Shown: positions 16,522 through 23,791 of the stretch, piece after piece | How positions within the stretch are numbered: the stretch's first letter is position 1 | Layout: the number at the start of each line of letters is the position of its first letter | DNA from: Christensenella sp. UBA4379 | GTDB taxonomy: Bacteria > Bacillota > Clostridia > Christensenellales > Aristaeellaceae | Assembly: GCA_002391225.1 (NCBI GenBank) | Contig: DGRV01000005.1 | Span: 1-37,230, forward strand | DNA: 37,230 nucleotides | Direction of reading: 5' to 3' | The notes under the pieces: model-generated | What the model saw: the letters and a program-made list of their open reading frames with translations, nothing else | What the model was told of the DNA's origin: nothing | Databases searched by the model: none | Position numbers and translations under genes: made by a program

Positions 16522-17307
16522 TTACCACATGCCCTGGCCGATCAGATACTCCTTGGACCGGATCAGGGCCCCGGATTCCTTGACTTCCACCAGGGCGGTC
16601 GCGTCCAGGCTGTCCGCCAGACGGAGGAAGGGGGGCAGGTCCATGCAGCCTGCTCCCAGGGCCAGGTGGTTGGCCTTGCCGTCGCTGTCGTGAATGTGGA
16701 AATGGCGGATCCTGTCCCGGTGGGACAGGAGGAACGCCTCGTCCTGGAAGCCCGTGCGGAAGTCGTGCCCAATGTCGTAAGTAAGGGCGAAGCAGTCGGA
16801 TTCCAGCAAAATGTCGATTGCCTCATGCTGGAAGGGCTGCCAGCCCGAGGTGTTCTCGATGCAAAACAACGTGTCCCTGCCCCGGAGCTTTTCATCCACC
16901 AGGTCCCGGAAGGCCCGCACATAGGAAAGGTACAGCTCCCGGCAGTGGACGTACAAGTAGGTCTTGACCCCGTTGATGGAGGAATAGGTGCCCGGAAGCA
17001 GGTGCATGTTGAGCCTGGGCAGTTCCAGTTCGCACGCCAGATCGATGGCAAACAGGGCGTTTTCCAGATGGGCCCGCCGCATCTCCGGAGAAAATTCAAA
17101 GGGGTTCACCTGGTCATGCAGGTGGACGGTGAAGCCGACGCCGTACTTTTGCATGAGAGCCCGGACCATCCCGGCGTCCACCGTCCCCGGCTGAAACCAG
17201 GGGAAGGTCATGTTCATTTCAACGAACCGGAAGCCCTGGTCCGCGCAGAAGCGGGCCAGGACGTCTTTGTCCGAAAACTCCATCAGGGTAGGAATGCCAT
17301 AGATCAT
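16522..17307 (-). CDS. Sugar phosphate isomerase/epimerase (AP endonuclease 2-like TIM barrel)
   Basis: A 261-residue protein of the xylose isomerase-like TIM-barrel family. The metal-binding positions are visible as HLHDQVNPFEF, LFCIENTSG (Glu), LTYDIGHD (Asp and His), RHFHIHDSDG (His-x-His) and LVEVKESG (Glu). Members isomerise or epimerise sugars, inositols and sugar phosphates. The ATG at 17307 is preceded by AAGGGGA and lies 14 nt after the transporter ATPase stop. With the LacI regulator and ABC transporter in the same row, it points to uptake and rearrangement of a carbohydrate or sugar phosphate. The exact reaction cannot be read from sequence. Confidence 0.85.
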   Translation of the reverse strand: MIYGIPTLMEFSDKDVLARFCADQGFRFVEMNMTFPWFQPGTVDAGMVRALMQKYGVGFTVHLHDQVNPFEFSPEMRRAHLENALFAIDLACELELPRLNMHLLPGTYSSINGVKTYLYVHCRELYLSYVRAFRDLVDEKLRGRDTLFCIENTSGWQPFQHEAIDILLESDCFALTYDIGHDFRTGFQDEAFLLSHRDRIRHFHIHDSDGKANHLALGAGCMDLPPFLRLADSLDATALVEVKESGALIRSKEYLIGQGMW

Positions 17308-17321
17308 CTTTGGTCCCCTTT

Positions 17322-18434
17322 TTACCGAACGCTCAGCCTGCCGCAGGCGATGTTTTTGCCGCTCTGCCTGTCAAACAGGAGGATGCCGGACCCGGCCACG
17401 CTGAAGCGGATCTTCGCGTCCGTCTCATAGTCGATGGCGCCGAAGACGACGGACGACAGGATCGTATCGCCGAGCTTGATTTTGACCGTCGTTTCCATGC
17501 CGGCCGGCAGGGTCGAATAGGCCAGGCCTTCGATGTCCCCGTCCTCTGAGATCGGCAGGAACTCAGGCCGGATGCCGATGGCCACGTCCCCGGAGCCCAG
17601 CTCAAAGTCCTTTTCTCCATCAAACGAAGCCTGGATGCCCAGGAAGCTGATCTCCGCCTGGGCCGGCCCGGTCTTTTTCGCCTCAGCCGGAATAATATTC
17701 ATGGAGGGATTGCCCACGAAGTCGGCCACGAAGAGGTTGGCCGGCCGGTTGTAGACCGTCAGCGGCGGGGCGTACTGCTGGAGCATGCCCTCGTTCATCA
17801 TGCAGATCTTGGAGGAAAGGGTCATCGCCTCCAGCTGATCGTGGGTCACGTAGACGAAAGTGGAGCCGGTATCCCTGTGCAGGCGCTTGAGCTCCGTGCG
17901 CATCTCACCGCGGAGCTTAGCGTCCAGGTTGGACAGGGGCTCGTCCATAAACAGGACGCGGGGCTTGGGCGCCAACGTCCTGGCAATGGCGACGCGCTGC
18001 TGCTGGCCGCCGGAGAGCTCGGCAGGATAGCGGTCCGCGAACTGCTCGATCCGCATGGTTTTGAGCATCTCCTGCACCCTGGCGCTGATGTCGCTCTTTT
18101 TCCATTTGAGGGTCTCCAGGCCAAAGGCGATGTTCTGGGTCACGGTCATGTGGGGCCAGAGCGCGTAGTTCTGAAACAGGAAGCCCACCTCCCGCTTGGC
18201 GGGAGGGACATTGATGTTCTTGTCGCTGCTGAAGACGATTTTGTCGTCAAAGCGGATTTCGCCCCTGGTGGGCGTTTCCAGGCCCGCGATCATCCGCAGG
18301 GTGGTCGTCTTTCCGCAGCCGGAGGAGCCCAGAAGGGTCACAAAGGAGCCGTCCTCGATCTCCAGGTTCAGGTCGTTGACGCCGATGAATTTGCCCCATT
18401 GCTTGGTGACGTGTGTCAGTACGATTTTCGGCAT
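17322..18434 (-). CDS. ABC transporter ATP-binding protein (FbpC/PotA-like with TOBE domain)
   Basis: A 370-residue ATPase subunit. Walker A is GSSGCGKT (residues 36-43). The Q-loop FQNYALWPHM, the signature LSGGQQQR, Walker B VLFMDEPLSNLD and the H-loop VTHD follow in order. About 120 C-terminal residues form a TOBE-type regulatory domain (VAIGIRPEFLPI and onward). It energises the fused permease in the next upstream gene. The ATG at 18434 follows the permease stop by 2 bases and uses a GGAGG inside the permease end, so translation is probably coupled. The family includes ferric iron, spermidine, phosphonate and sugar-phosphate importers. Confidence 0.93.
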   Translation of the reverse strand: MPKIVLTHVTKQWGKFIGVNDLNLEIEDGSFVTLLGSSGCGKTTTLRMIAGLETPTRGEIRFDDKIVFSSDKNINVPPAKREVGFLFQNYALWPHMTVTQNIAFGLETLKWKKSDISARVQEMLKTMRIEQFADRYPAELSGGQQQRVAIARTLAPKPRVLFMDEPLSNLDAKLRGEMRTELKRLHRDTGSTFVYVTHDQLEAMTLSSKICMMNEGMLQQYAPPLTVYNRPANLFVADFVGNPSMNIIPAEAKKTGPAQAEISFLGIQASFDGEKDFELGSGDVAIGIRPEFLPISEDGDIEGLAYSTLPAGMETTVKIKLGDTILSSVVFGAIDYETDAKIRFSVAGSGILLFDRQSGKNIACGRLSVR

Positions 18435-18436
18435 GG

Positions 18437-20263
18437 TCAGTTTCCTCCTACACCCTTGTCAATGGACGCGCCGGTGAGCTTGTTGATCGTGAAATTGACA
18501 AGGAGAACGATGATGACAATGAGCAGGTTGATGCCGTTGGACATCTGGGTGACGGCTTTTTCGTCAAAGTACGCAAGAAGCGTCGTGATCAGCGTGCCGC
18601 TGGTGGTCAAGAGGACGAACAGAGACAGCTCGCGCATGCAGGAAATGAACGGCAGCAGATAGCCGCTGATGAACGAAGACTTCTGAATCGGGAAAAGGAT
18701 CCGGAGCATCCGCTTGGGCCAGGACGCGCCGACGATCACCGCCGCCTCTTCGATTTCGCCCGACAGCTGCATCATGGAGTTGGTGCCGCTGCGGGAGGCA
18801 AAGGGCAGGTATTTGATGGAGCCGACGATCACCAGGAGCAAAAGCGTTCCGCGCAGGAAAGTGAGCCTGGTTGAAACCGCCAGGAAAATCGCGCCGAAGG
18901 CCATCGAGGGGACCAGGTAAGGGAAAAACGCAAGGCCCGAAACCAAACCGGCGATCCGGGTGCCGCGCTTCCTGGCCACCGCGTAGCCGATCAGGATGCC
19001 GCAGGTGCCCACGATCAGGGATACGATCAGCGACAGGCGGATGCTGCCCCACAGGGCCGACCAGATCATGCTGTTAAACAGGATGCCGTGGCCGGCGTTG
19101 ACCGCGAAGCCCCCGATGTCCTCCCGGCTCAGCCAGTACTTGAGCGTCAGGGTGGAATAGTCCCCCTGCACCTCGCACATGGATTCCAGCGCAAAGGAGA
19201 TGATCGGGAAAATGGCGATCAGGAAGAGGACCACCGCCAGCGCCGAGGCGATCCAGACATTCGCCTTGCCCAGCTTGATGTAGGACACCTGGCCGGACTT
19301 GCCCGTGACCGTGGTAAAGGATTTCCGCTTGCCGGTGAACCACTGGTTGATGCCCAGCAGCATCACGCCGAACAGGATCAGCACCAGGGTCATCACATAG
19401 GCCTGGCCGCGGATCTGGGAGGCCTTGTAAATCTGCGAAAGCTGGGTGGACAGGACAAAGAAATTCCCCGGGGAGCCGACGAACACCGGCACGGCGTAGG
19501 ACGCCATGGTGCTGGAAAACACCAGCAGCACCGTGGAAAACAGGGCCGGCATCACGATGGGGAGCGTGATTTTGCGCAAAATCCTCCCCCGCCCGGCCCG
19601 CAGGATCGTGGCGGCCTCCTCGAGGTTCGCGTCCATGTTGCGCAGCGTCCCGCCGATCAGGATGTAGGCAAAGGGCGCGTAATGGATGCCCATCACCAGC
19701 GCGCAGGGGAAAATGCCGTACACCACCCAGTTGGGCACGCAAAGGCCCGTCAGGCTTTCCAGCATCCCGATCACGCCGGTGCCGACCCTGGAGTTGGCGA
19801 ACACGTTTTTCCACACCAGGGCCAGCGTCCAGCTGGGCATGATGTAGGGAAAAATAAACACGGAGGAAAAGAACTTTTTAAAACGGATGTCCGTGCGCGT
19901 GATCAGGAAAGCAAAGGTGCCGCCCACCAAAATGGCGATGACCGAAGCGTAGGCCGACATCCGCAGGCTGTTCCACAGCGGTTTCCAGAAGCGGACGTCG
20001 CTGGAAAGCAGGGCCCGGAAATGCACCAGCGTCAAATCGCCGTCCTTGAGGCCAGCGTGCAGGAGGCTGTTGTAGTTCATTGCCTCCATCCTCCCCACCG
20101 TCAGGGCGGAACGGATGACCGAATACATGGGGTACACCGTCAGCACCAGCAGGAGAACCGCGAAAATCACGATCAGCACGTTGGCCTGCACCGAAAAATA
20201 GCTTTTGACGGCGTACAGCGCGTTGCTGAGGCGTTTTTTTCCATTCGTATCGCTCTTATTCAT
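18437..20263 (-). CDS. Fused ABC transporter permease (FbpB-type, two six-helix halves)
   Basis: A 608-residue membrane protein with about 12 hydrophobic segments in two homologous halves. Each half has an EAA loop that contacts the ATPase: EEAATILRAGRGRILRKI in the first and EEAAVIVGASWPKRMLRI in the second. This fused form is typical of FbpB-like importers for ferric iron, 2-aminoethylphosphonate or hexose phosphates. I use the ATG at 20263; a GTG two codons upstream is possible, and both have only a weak ribosome site. The gene is separated from the binding-protein gene by 81 nt holding a stable stem-loop. Confidence 0.92.
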   Translation of the reverse strand: MNKSDTNGKKRLSNALYAVKSYFSVQANVLIVIFAVLLLVLTVYPMYSVIRSALTVGRMEAMNYNSLLHAGLKDGDLTLVHFRALLSSDVRFWKPLWNSLRMSAYASVIAILVGGTFAFLITRTDIRFKKFFSSVFIFPYIMPSWTLALVWKNVFANSRVGTGVIGMLESLTGLCVPNWVVYGIFPCALVMGIHYAPFAYILIGGTLRNMDANLEEAATILRAGRGRILRKITLPIVMPALFSTVLLVFSSTMASYAVPVFVGSPGNFFVLSTQLSQIYKASQIRGQAYVMTLVLILFGVMLLGINQWFTGKRKSFTTVTGKSGQVSYIKLGKANVWIASALAVVLFLIAIFPIISFALESMCEVQGDYSTLTLKYWLSREDIGGFAVNAGHGILFNSMIWSALWGSIRLSLIVSLIVGTCGILIGYAVARKRGTRIAGLVSGLAFFPYLVPSMAFGAIFLAVSTRLTFLRGTLLLLVIVGSIKYLPFASRSGTNSMMQLSGEIEEAAVIVGASWPKRMLRILFPIQKSSFISGYLLPFISCMRELSLFVLLTTSGTLITTLLAYFDEKAVTQMSNGINLLIVIIVLLVNFTINKLTGASIDKGVGGN

Positions 20264-20294
20264 ACCCACACCCGTCTTTCGTCTGGAAAGAAAG

Positions 20295-20329
20295 GCGGAG
20301 GGCGCCGTTCAATGCAGGCGGCCCTCCGC
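20295..20329 (-). other. Intercistronic stem-loop between binding-protein and permease genes
   Basis: GCGGAGGGC (20295-20303) and GCCCTCCGC (20321-20329) form a 9-pair stem with a 3-pair inner extension. On the minus strand it is followed by a short T-rich stretch (CCTTTCTTTCC). Such structures behind binding-protein genes usually hold back transcription or protect the upstream mRNA, raising binding protein over permease. Confidence 0.65.
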
Positions 20330-20344
20330 GCTCACTTCATGGGA

Positions 20345-21505
20345 TTACTTGCTGGCGCACCACTGGGAGATGCGGTCGAACGCCTCGAAGTACACGTTCT
20401 GCACATGCTCGGCGTCTTCAAATACCAGGCAGTCCTGCCAGAAGCTGAGGGGCTGGTCGCCGTAGGTCTTGGCGTTGTCGCTGATGCCGATGGTGCTGTT
20501 GACGGAATAGGTGCCCATCTGACTGCCGAAGATGTTGCCGTAGCCTTCCTCGGAGAGCAGATAGTTGATGTACAGGCAGGCGGCGTAAGGATATTTGGCG
20601 TTGGCCGCGACCATGCTGTAGATCGGGTACATAAGGCCGGCAAAGCCCTCGATGCCGTCGTTGGCGCAGACGGTGATGTTGGAAGCGTCCACGCTGCGCA
20701 GCTTGGAGAAGACGAAGAGACCCGTGGACCCAGCGGCGCCACCGGCGATGTCGGAAGCGATGGTGCTGTCCTTGGCCACGAAGGTGCAGTTCATGAGGAA
20801 CTTGTAGATCCACTCATAGGAGATGTTGTCAAAATCAGCGGAGGGGGCCCAGTCCTTGCCGTAGTAGCTCTTGTAGGCTTCCGCCATCTTCGCCTGCCAC
20901 TTTTCGCTGGTCAGGCTGATCAGGAAGTTCATGCTGGACTTTTCGTCCATGGGGTTTTTGAACTCGGTGCCCTTGAAGTCCGGCTCGGTGAACTGCCAGA
21001 CGTTCTTGAACATCTTGGCTTTCTTGTCGCCGCCGTCGTTATAGAAGAAGAGGCGGTTGAGGTAAACGGCCACCAGCGGGTTCTGGTCGGACTCCCGGAT
21101 GACGGCCTTGTATTCTTCCGGCACATAGTTTTCAAGCCAGCCGGAGGCGATGGCCAGGTTGGTCAGCATGAAGCAGTCCTGCAGCAGCACCACGTCCGCG
21201 CCGTACACATTGTTGCCGACTTCCTGCTCCAGCATTTCGTAAATCTGGCTGTCGTTGGGGTTCTGCGTCTCGATGGCGATACCGGTCTTGGCGGTGAAGG
21301 TATCTTCCTTGACGCGGGAGGTGTTGCTGTAGATCATCAGCTTGTTGTCGCCGATTTCCGCCTTGGCTTTGGCGAGCAGGTCGTCCCAGCTCATGGACGC
21401 GGCTTCGGCGATCGCCTTCTGCACGTCCGTCTCCGCCAGAGCGGACGCAAACAGGAAGGGCACGCACAGGGTCAGCGCGACGAGGATTGCAAGTGCCTTT
21501 TTCAT
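20345..21505 (-). CDS. ABC transporter substrate-binding protein (ferric/sugar-phosphate family)
   Basis: A 386-residue exported protein with a clear signal peptide (MKKALAILVALTLCVPFLF, cleavage near ASALA). The mature part resembles the ferric-binding FbpA/AfuA family: KLMIYSNTSRVKEDTFTAKTG at the start, NDSQIYEMLEQE, ADVVLLQD, and near the end PYAACLYINYLLSEEGYGNIFG. There is no lipobox Cys after the signal peptide, unlike many Gram-positive binding proteins, so retention at the cell surface is unexplained. AfuABC-type relatives import hexose phosphates rather than iron, which fits the LacI and isomerase genes here. AGGAGG lies 9 bases before the ATG. It is second in the operon, 45 nt after the regulator gene. 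Confidence 0.88.
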   Translation of the reverse strand: MKKALAILVALTLCVPFLFASALAETDVQKAIAEAASMSWDDLLAKAKAEIGDNKLMIYSNTSRVKEDTFTAKTGIAIETQNPNDSQIYEMLEQEVGNNVYGADVVLLQDCFMLTNLAIASGWLENYVPEEYKAVIRESDQNPLVAVYLNRLFFYNDGGDKKAKMFKNVWQFTEPDFKGTEFKNPMDEKSSMNFLISLTSEKWQAKMAEAYKSYYGKDWAPSADFDNISYEWIYKFLMNCTFVAKDSTIASDIAGGAAGSTGLFVFSKLRSVDASNITVCANDGIEGFAGLMYPIYSMVAANAKYPYAACLYINYLLSEEGYGNIFGSQMGTYSVNSTIGISDNAKTYGDQPLSFWQDCLVFEDAEHVQNVYFEAFDRISQWCASK

Positions 21506-21550
21506 GGGTTTTTCCTCCTTTTATTACTTCAACAGGTCATAACTCCCTGT

Positions 21551-22606
21551 CTAAAGTTTCACAAGCTCCTTTTGCGGCAGATGGCCGTTTAAGGCTTTTG
21601 CGGCCGCCCCGCTGCTGGTCCGCGTAAGCAGCTTCGGCGTCACGCGCACGTGCTCGGGCGGCAGGTCCGGGTTTTCGGCGTGGCGGCGGAGAATGTCGAT
21701 GACCGCTTCGGCCATTTCCATGCGCGGCTGGGTGACTGAGGTTAAGCCTACCATCGGCAGGGCGGCGGCGTCGATCCCGTCGTAGCCGACGACGGACATC
21801 TGCTCGGGCACGCGGACGCCCGCCTCCCTCAGCGCCTGGATAACGCCGATGGCCATTTTGTCCTTGACCGCGAACACCGCGCTGACCTCCTCCCCGGAGG
21901 CGATCATGCGCCGGGCCTGCTCATAGCCGGAGGCCATGATGTCCTTTTCTTCTCCGCTGCCGTAAAAGATGCGGGGCTTTTGGCCGATTTCCGCCATCAG
22001 CCCCTCGTAGGCCGCGATCTTCGCGCTGCGGGAGGCGGACTTTTTATGATCGCAGATCATGGCGATGCGCTCATGCCCCAGGCTGATCAGGTGCCGGACC
22101 GCCATTTCGGTGCCGGCGAAACTGTCCGAGCAGACGTAATTGACGGAAGGGTCCGTCGCCTTGCCGCCCAGGAACACCACGGGGACACGGCCGCGCGTCA
22201 TTTCCTCGATGTACGAGACGTCCTCCCCCACCGGGGTCACCACGATGCCCAGGGCCATGGAGTCCATCAGGTTCCGGATGCACCACTTTTCCACTTCCGG
22301 GTCGTTGTCGGTGTCGTACAGCATCAGATGGAGGCCGTCGCGCCGGGCCACTTCGCTCATGGATTTGAACATTTCCCCGTAGACGGAGGAAACGTCTCTC
22401 AGGACGACCCCGAGAAAGTTCGAGGTTTTCCTGGCCAGGCTTCGGGCCAGATTGTTCGGCGTGTAACCCAGCTCCGCCGCTTTTTCCAGGACGAGCGCCT
22501 TGGTTTCCGGCCCGATGTCCGGATAATCGTTCAGGGCTTTTGATACCGCCGAAAGGGACAGCCCGAGTTCCTTGGCCAGGGTGCGCATCGTCACCGGTTT
22601 TCGCAT
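21551..22606 (-). CDS. LacI family transcriptional regulator
   Basis: A 351-residue regulator. The N-terminal helix-turn-helix (about residues 5-55) reads VTMRTLAKELGLSLSAVSKAL, DYPDIGPETK and GYTPNNLARSLA, the standard LacI DNA-binding and hinge region. A periplasmic-binding-protein-like effector domain follows (NFLGVVLRDVSS, VSYIEEMTRGRVPVVFLGG, AVFAVKDKMAIGVIQALREAG, MSVVGYDGID). I start at the ATG at 22606 because the helix-turn-helix begins there; the upstream open frame runs through the promoter. A candidate operator overlaps its own transcription start, so it probably represses itself together with the downstream transporter genes until a sugar-like effector binds. Confidence 0.92.
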   Translation of the reverse strand: MRKPVTMRTLAKELGLSLSAVSKALNDYPDIGPETKALVLEKAAELGYTPNNLARSLARKTSNFLGVVLRDVSSVYGEMFKSMSEVARRDGLHLMLYDTDNDPEVEKWCIRNLMDSMALGIVVTPVGEDVSYIEEMTRGRVPVVFLGGKATDPSVNYVCSDSFAGTEMAVRHLISLGHERIAMICDHKKSASRSAKIAAYEGLMAEIGQKPRIFYGSGEEKDIMASGYEQARRMIASGEEVSAVFAVKDKMAIGVIQALREAGVRVPEQMSVVGYDGIDAAALPMVGLTSVTQPRMEMAEAVIDILRRHAENPDLPPEHVRVTPKLLTRTSSGAAAKALNGHLPQKELVKL

Positions 22607-22622
22607 GTCTTTTCCGTCTCTC

Positions 22623-22636
22623 CTAAACCGCTTTAG
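22623..22636. promoter_or_regulatory. Candidate LacI-type operator
   Basis: CTAAACCGCTTTAG is a near-palindrome with half sites CTAAACC and CTAAAGC (6 of 7 matching) around a central CG, the form LacI-family proteins favour. It covers the predicted start point of the minus-strand promoter at 22640-22668. No second copy precedes the binding-protein gene. Confidence 0.65.
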
Positions 22637-22639
22637 TGG

Positions 22640-22668
22640 AGTATAACACACAATTTTTTGACATGCAA
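22640..22668 (-). promoter_or_regulatory. Sigma-A promoter of the LacI-transporter operon
   Basis: On the minus strand TTGCAT (22668-22663), a 17 nt spacer and TATACT (22645-22640). The start would fall near 22633, inside the operator. Confidence 0.75.
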
Positions 22669-22749
22669 TAGGGCTGAAAAAAATATTTTGAGAAATATTT
22701 TGTCCAGGCCAGAATTTACTTTCTTCCATTTCCATTTTCGCTTCATCTA

Positions 22750-22758
22750 TGCTATAAT
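22750..22758 (+). promoter_or_regulatory. Extended -10 promoter of the metallo-beta-lactamase-fold gene
   Basis: TGCTATAAT matches the extended -10 form. No good -35 is present at 17 nt. It is divergent from the LacI operon promoter, about 80 nt away. Confidence 0.6.
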
Positions 22759-22795
22759 GATTTTGTATGCCCGTCGTTTCCCTGGAGGTGGTGTT

Positions 22796-23665
22796 TTGCT
22801 AGCCAAGTTTCTGACGTTGTTTCTGGTCCTGACCGTGCTGGGCCTGAGCTTTCCCTTCCGTCCCGCTTATGGGGGGGAAGAAGACCGCAGCGGCATCCGC
22901 ATGATCTGCCTGAACGTCGGGAAGGGGGACGCCATTCTCCTCTCTCTGGACGGCAGGAACTACCTGGTGGACACCGGCTACAAGAGAACCTGGAAAAGCC
23001 TGAAGGCCCTGCTGGGCCGGGAAAACGTCCGGCGGCTGGACGGCGTCTTCATCACCCACCCGCACAAGGACCACATGGGCGGGCTGGAAAAGCTCCTGGA
23101 AAGCGAGGTCCGTGTGGACGCCCTCTATGCCCCGGCTTTGAGCCAAATGGGGAACGGCTCCGGCCATCCGGTGGTCGCCATGGCGGCCCAGGCCGGCAAG
23201 CACGTCCGCTTTTTGGACGCGGGCGACGTGATTTCCGTCTGCGCCGAAGCCTATTTCGAGGTCCTCGGTCCCCTGACGCTGAACACGCAGAACGAAAACA
23301 ACAACTCCCTGGTGATGCGGCTGGTGTCGCCCGACGGCTCCGTCCTCCTGACCGGGGATATGAAGGCGGAGGAGGAAGCGTCCCTGCTGCTGGCGGGCGT
23401 CCTCTCCCCCGCGGAAGTGCTGAAGGTGCCCTTCCACGGGAAAAGCAGCGCTTCCTCCGCCGCTTTCCTGCGGGCCGTGCGCCCCAGGGTGAGCGTGATT
23501 TCCACCTCTACCAAGGAGGAAAAGGACACCCCCGGCAAGGACGTGCTGTATCGCCTGGCCTCCGTCGGCTCCCAGATCTGCGTCACCCAGAGCGCCCGGA
23601 CAGGCATCCTGATCACCCTGAAAAACAAAAAGCCCTCCGTCCGCCTCCTCACCGACCCCGACTGA
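22796..23665 (+). CDS. Secreted metallo-beta-lactamase-fold hydrolase (ComEC C-terminal-like)
   Basis: A 289-residue exported protein. A signal peptide (LAKFLTLFLVLTVLGLSF, cleavage near AYG) precedes a metallo-beta-lactamase domain: MICLNVGKGDAILL, VDTGYKR, the metal motif THPHKDHMGG (residues 88-96), LTGDMKAEEE and a late FHGKSSASS. This layout resembles the free-standing relatives of the ComEC/Rec2 C-terminal domain, proposed to cut nucleic acid or phosphodiesters outside the cell. The TTG at 22796 is chosen because GGAGG (22784-22788) lies 7 bases upstream and the signal peptide begins there; the 46 codons before it cross the promoter. It may be co-transcribed with the SdrD-like gene 126 nt downstream. 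Confidence 0.85.
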   Translation: MLAKFLTLFLVLTVLGLSFPFRPAYGGEEDRSGIRMICLNVGKGDAILLSLDGRNYLVDTGYKRTWKSLKALLGRENVRRLDGVFITHPHKDHMGGLEKLLESEVRVDALYAPALSQMGNGSGHPVVAMAAQAGKHVRFLDAGDVISVCAEAYFEVLGPLTLNTQNENNNSLVMRLVSPDGSVLLTGDMKAEEEASLLLAGVLSPAEVLKVPFHGKSSASSAAFLRAVRPRVSVISTSTKEEKDTPGKDVLYRLASVGSQICVTQSARTGILITLKNKKPSVRLLTDPD

Positions 23666-23692
23666 GTATTTTCTCACCCATTTCATTCATTT

Positions 23693-23769
23693 CATTACGC
23701 ATTACGCATTACGAATCACGAATTCGCCCTAATGCCTAATGCCTATTCCCTAATCCTTAATCCCTATTT
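23693..23769 (+). repeat. Eleven-unit heptad repeat upstream of the SdrD-like gene
   Basis: Eleven consecutive 7-mers without a register slip: cattacg three times, aatcacg, aattcgc, cctaatg twice, cctattc, cctaatc, cttaatc, cctattt. The first part shares units with the tdk and dnaE arrays; the second part is a different family in the same register. The array ends 11 bases before the GGAGG site of the gene at 23792. Confidence 0.9.
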
Positions 23770-23791
23770 ACTACACCTCCGGAGGCCCCTC

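Noticed and set aside
19088..21592. Long open frame on the plus strand (834 codons) opposite the transporter genes
   Set aside because: The minus strand encodes an intact permease and binding protein with clear motifs; the plus frame has none and no ribosome site.
23693..23769. Heptad arrays considered as CRISPR or as minisatellite inside a gene
   Set aside because: Units are only 7 bases with no spacers, and the reading frames through them do not match the downstream protein families.
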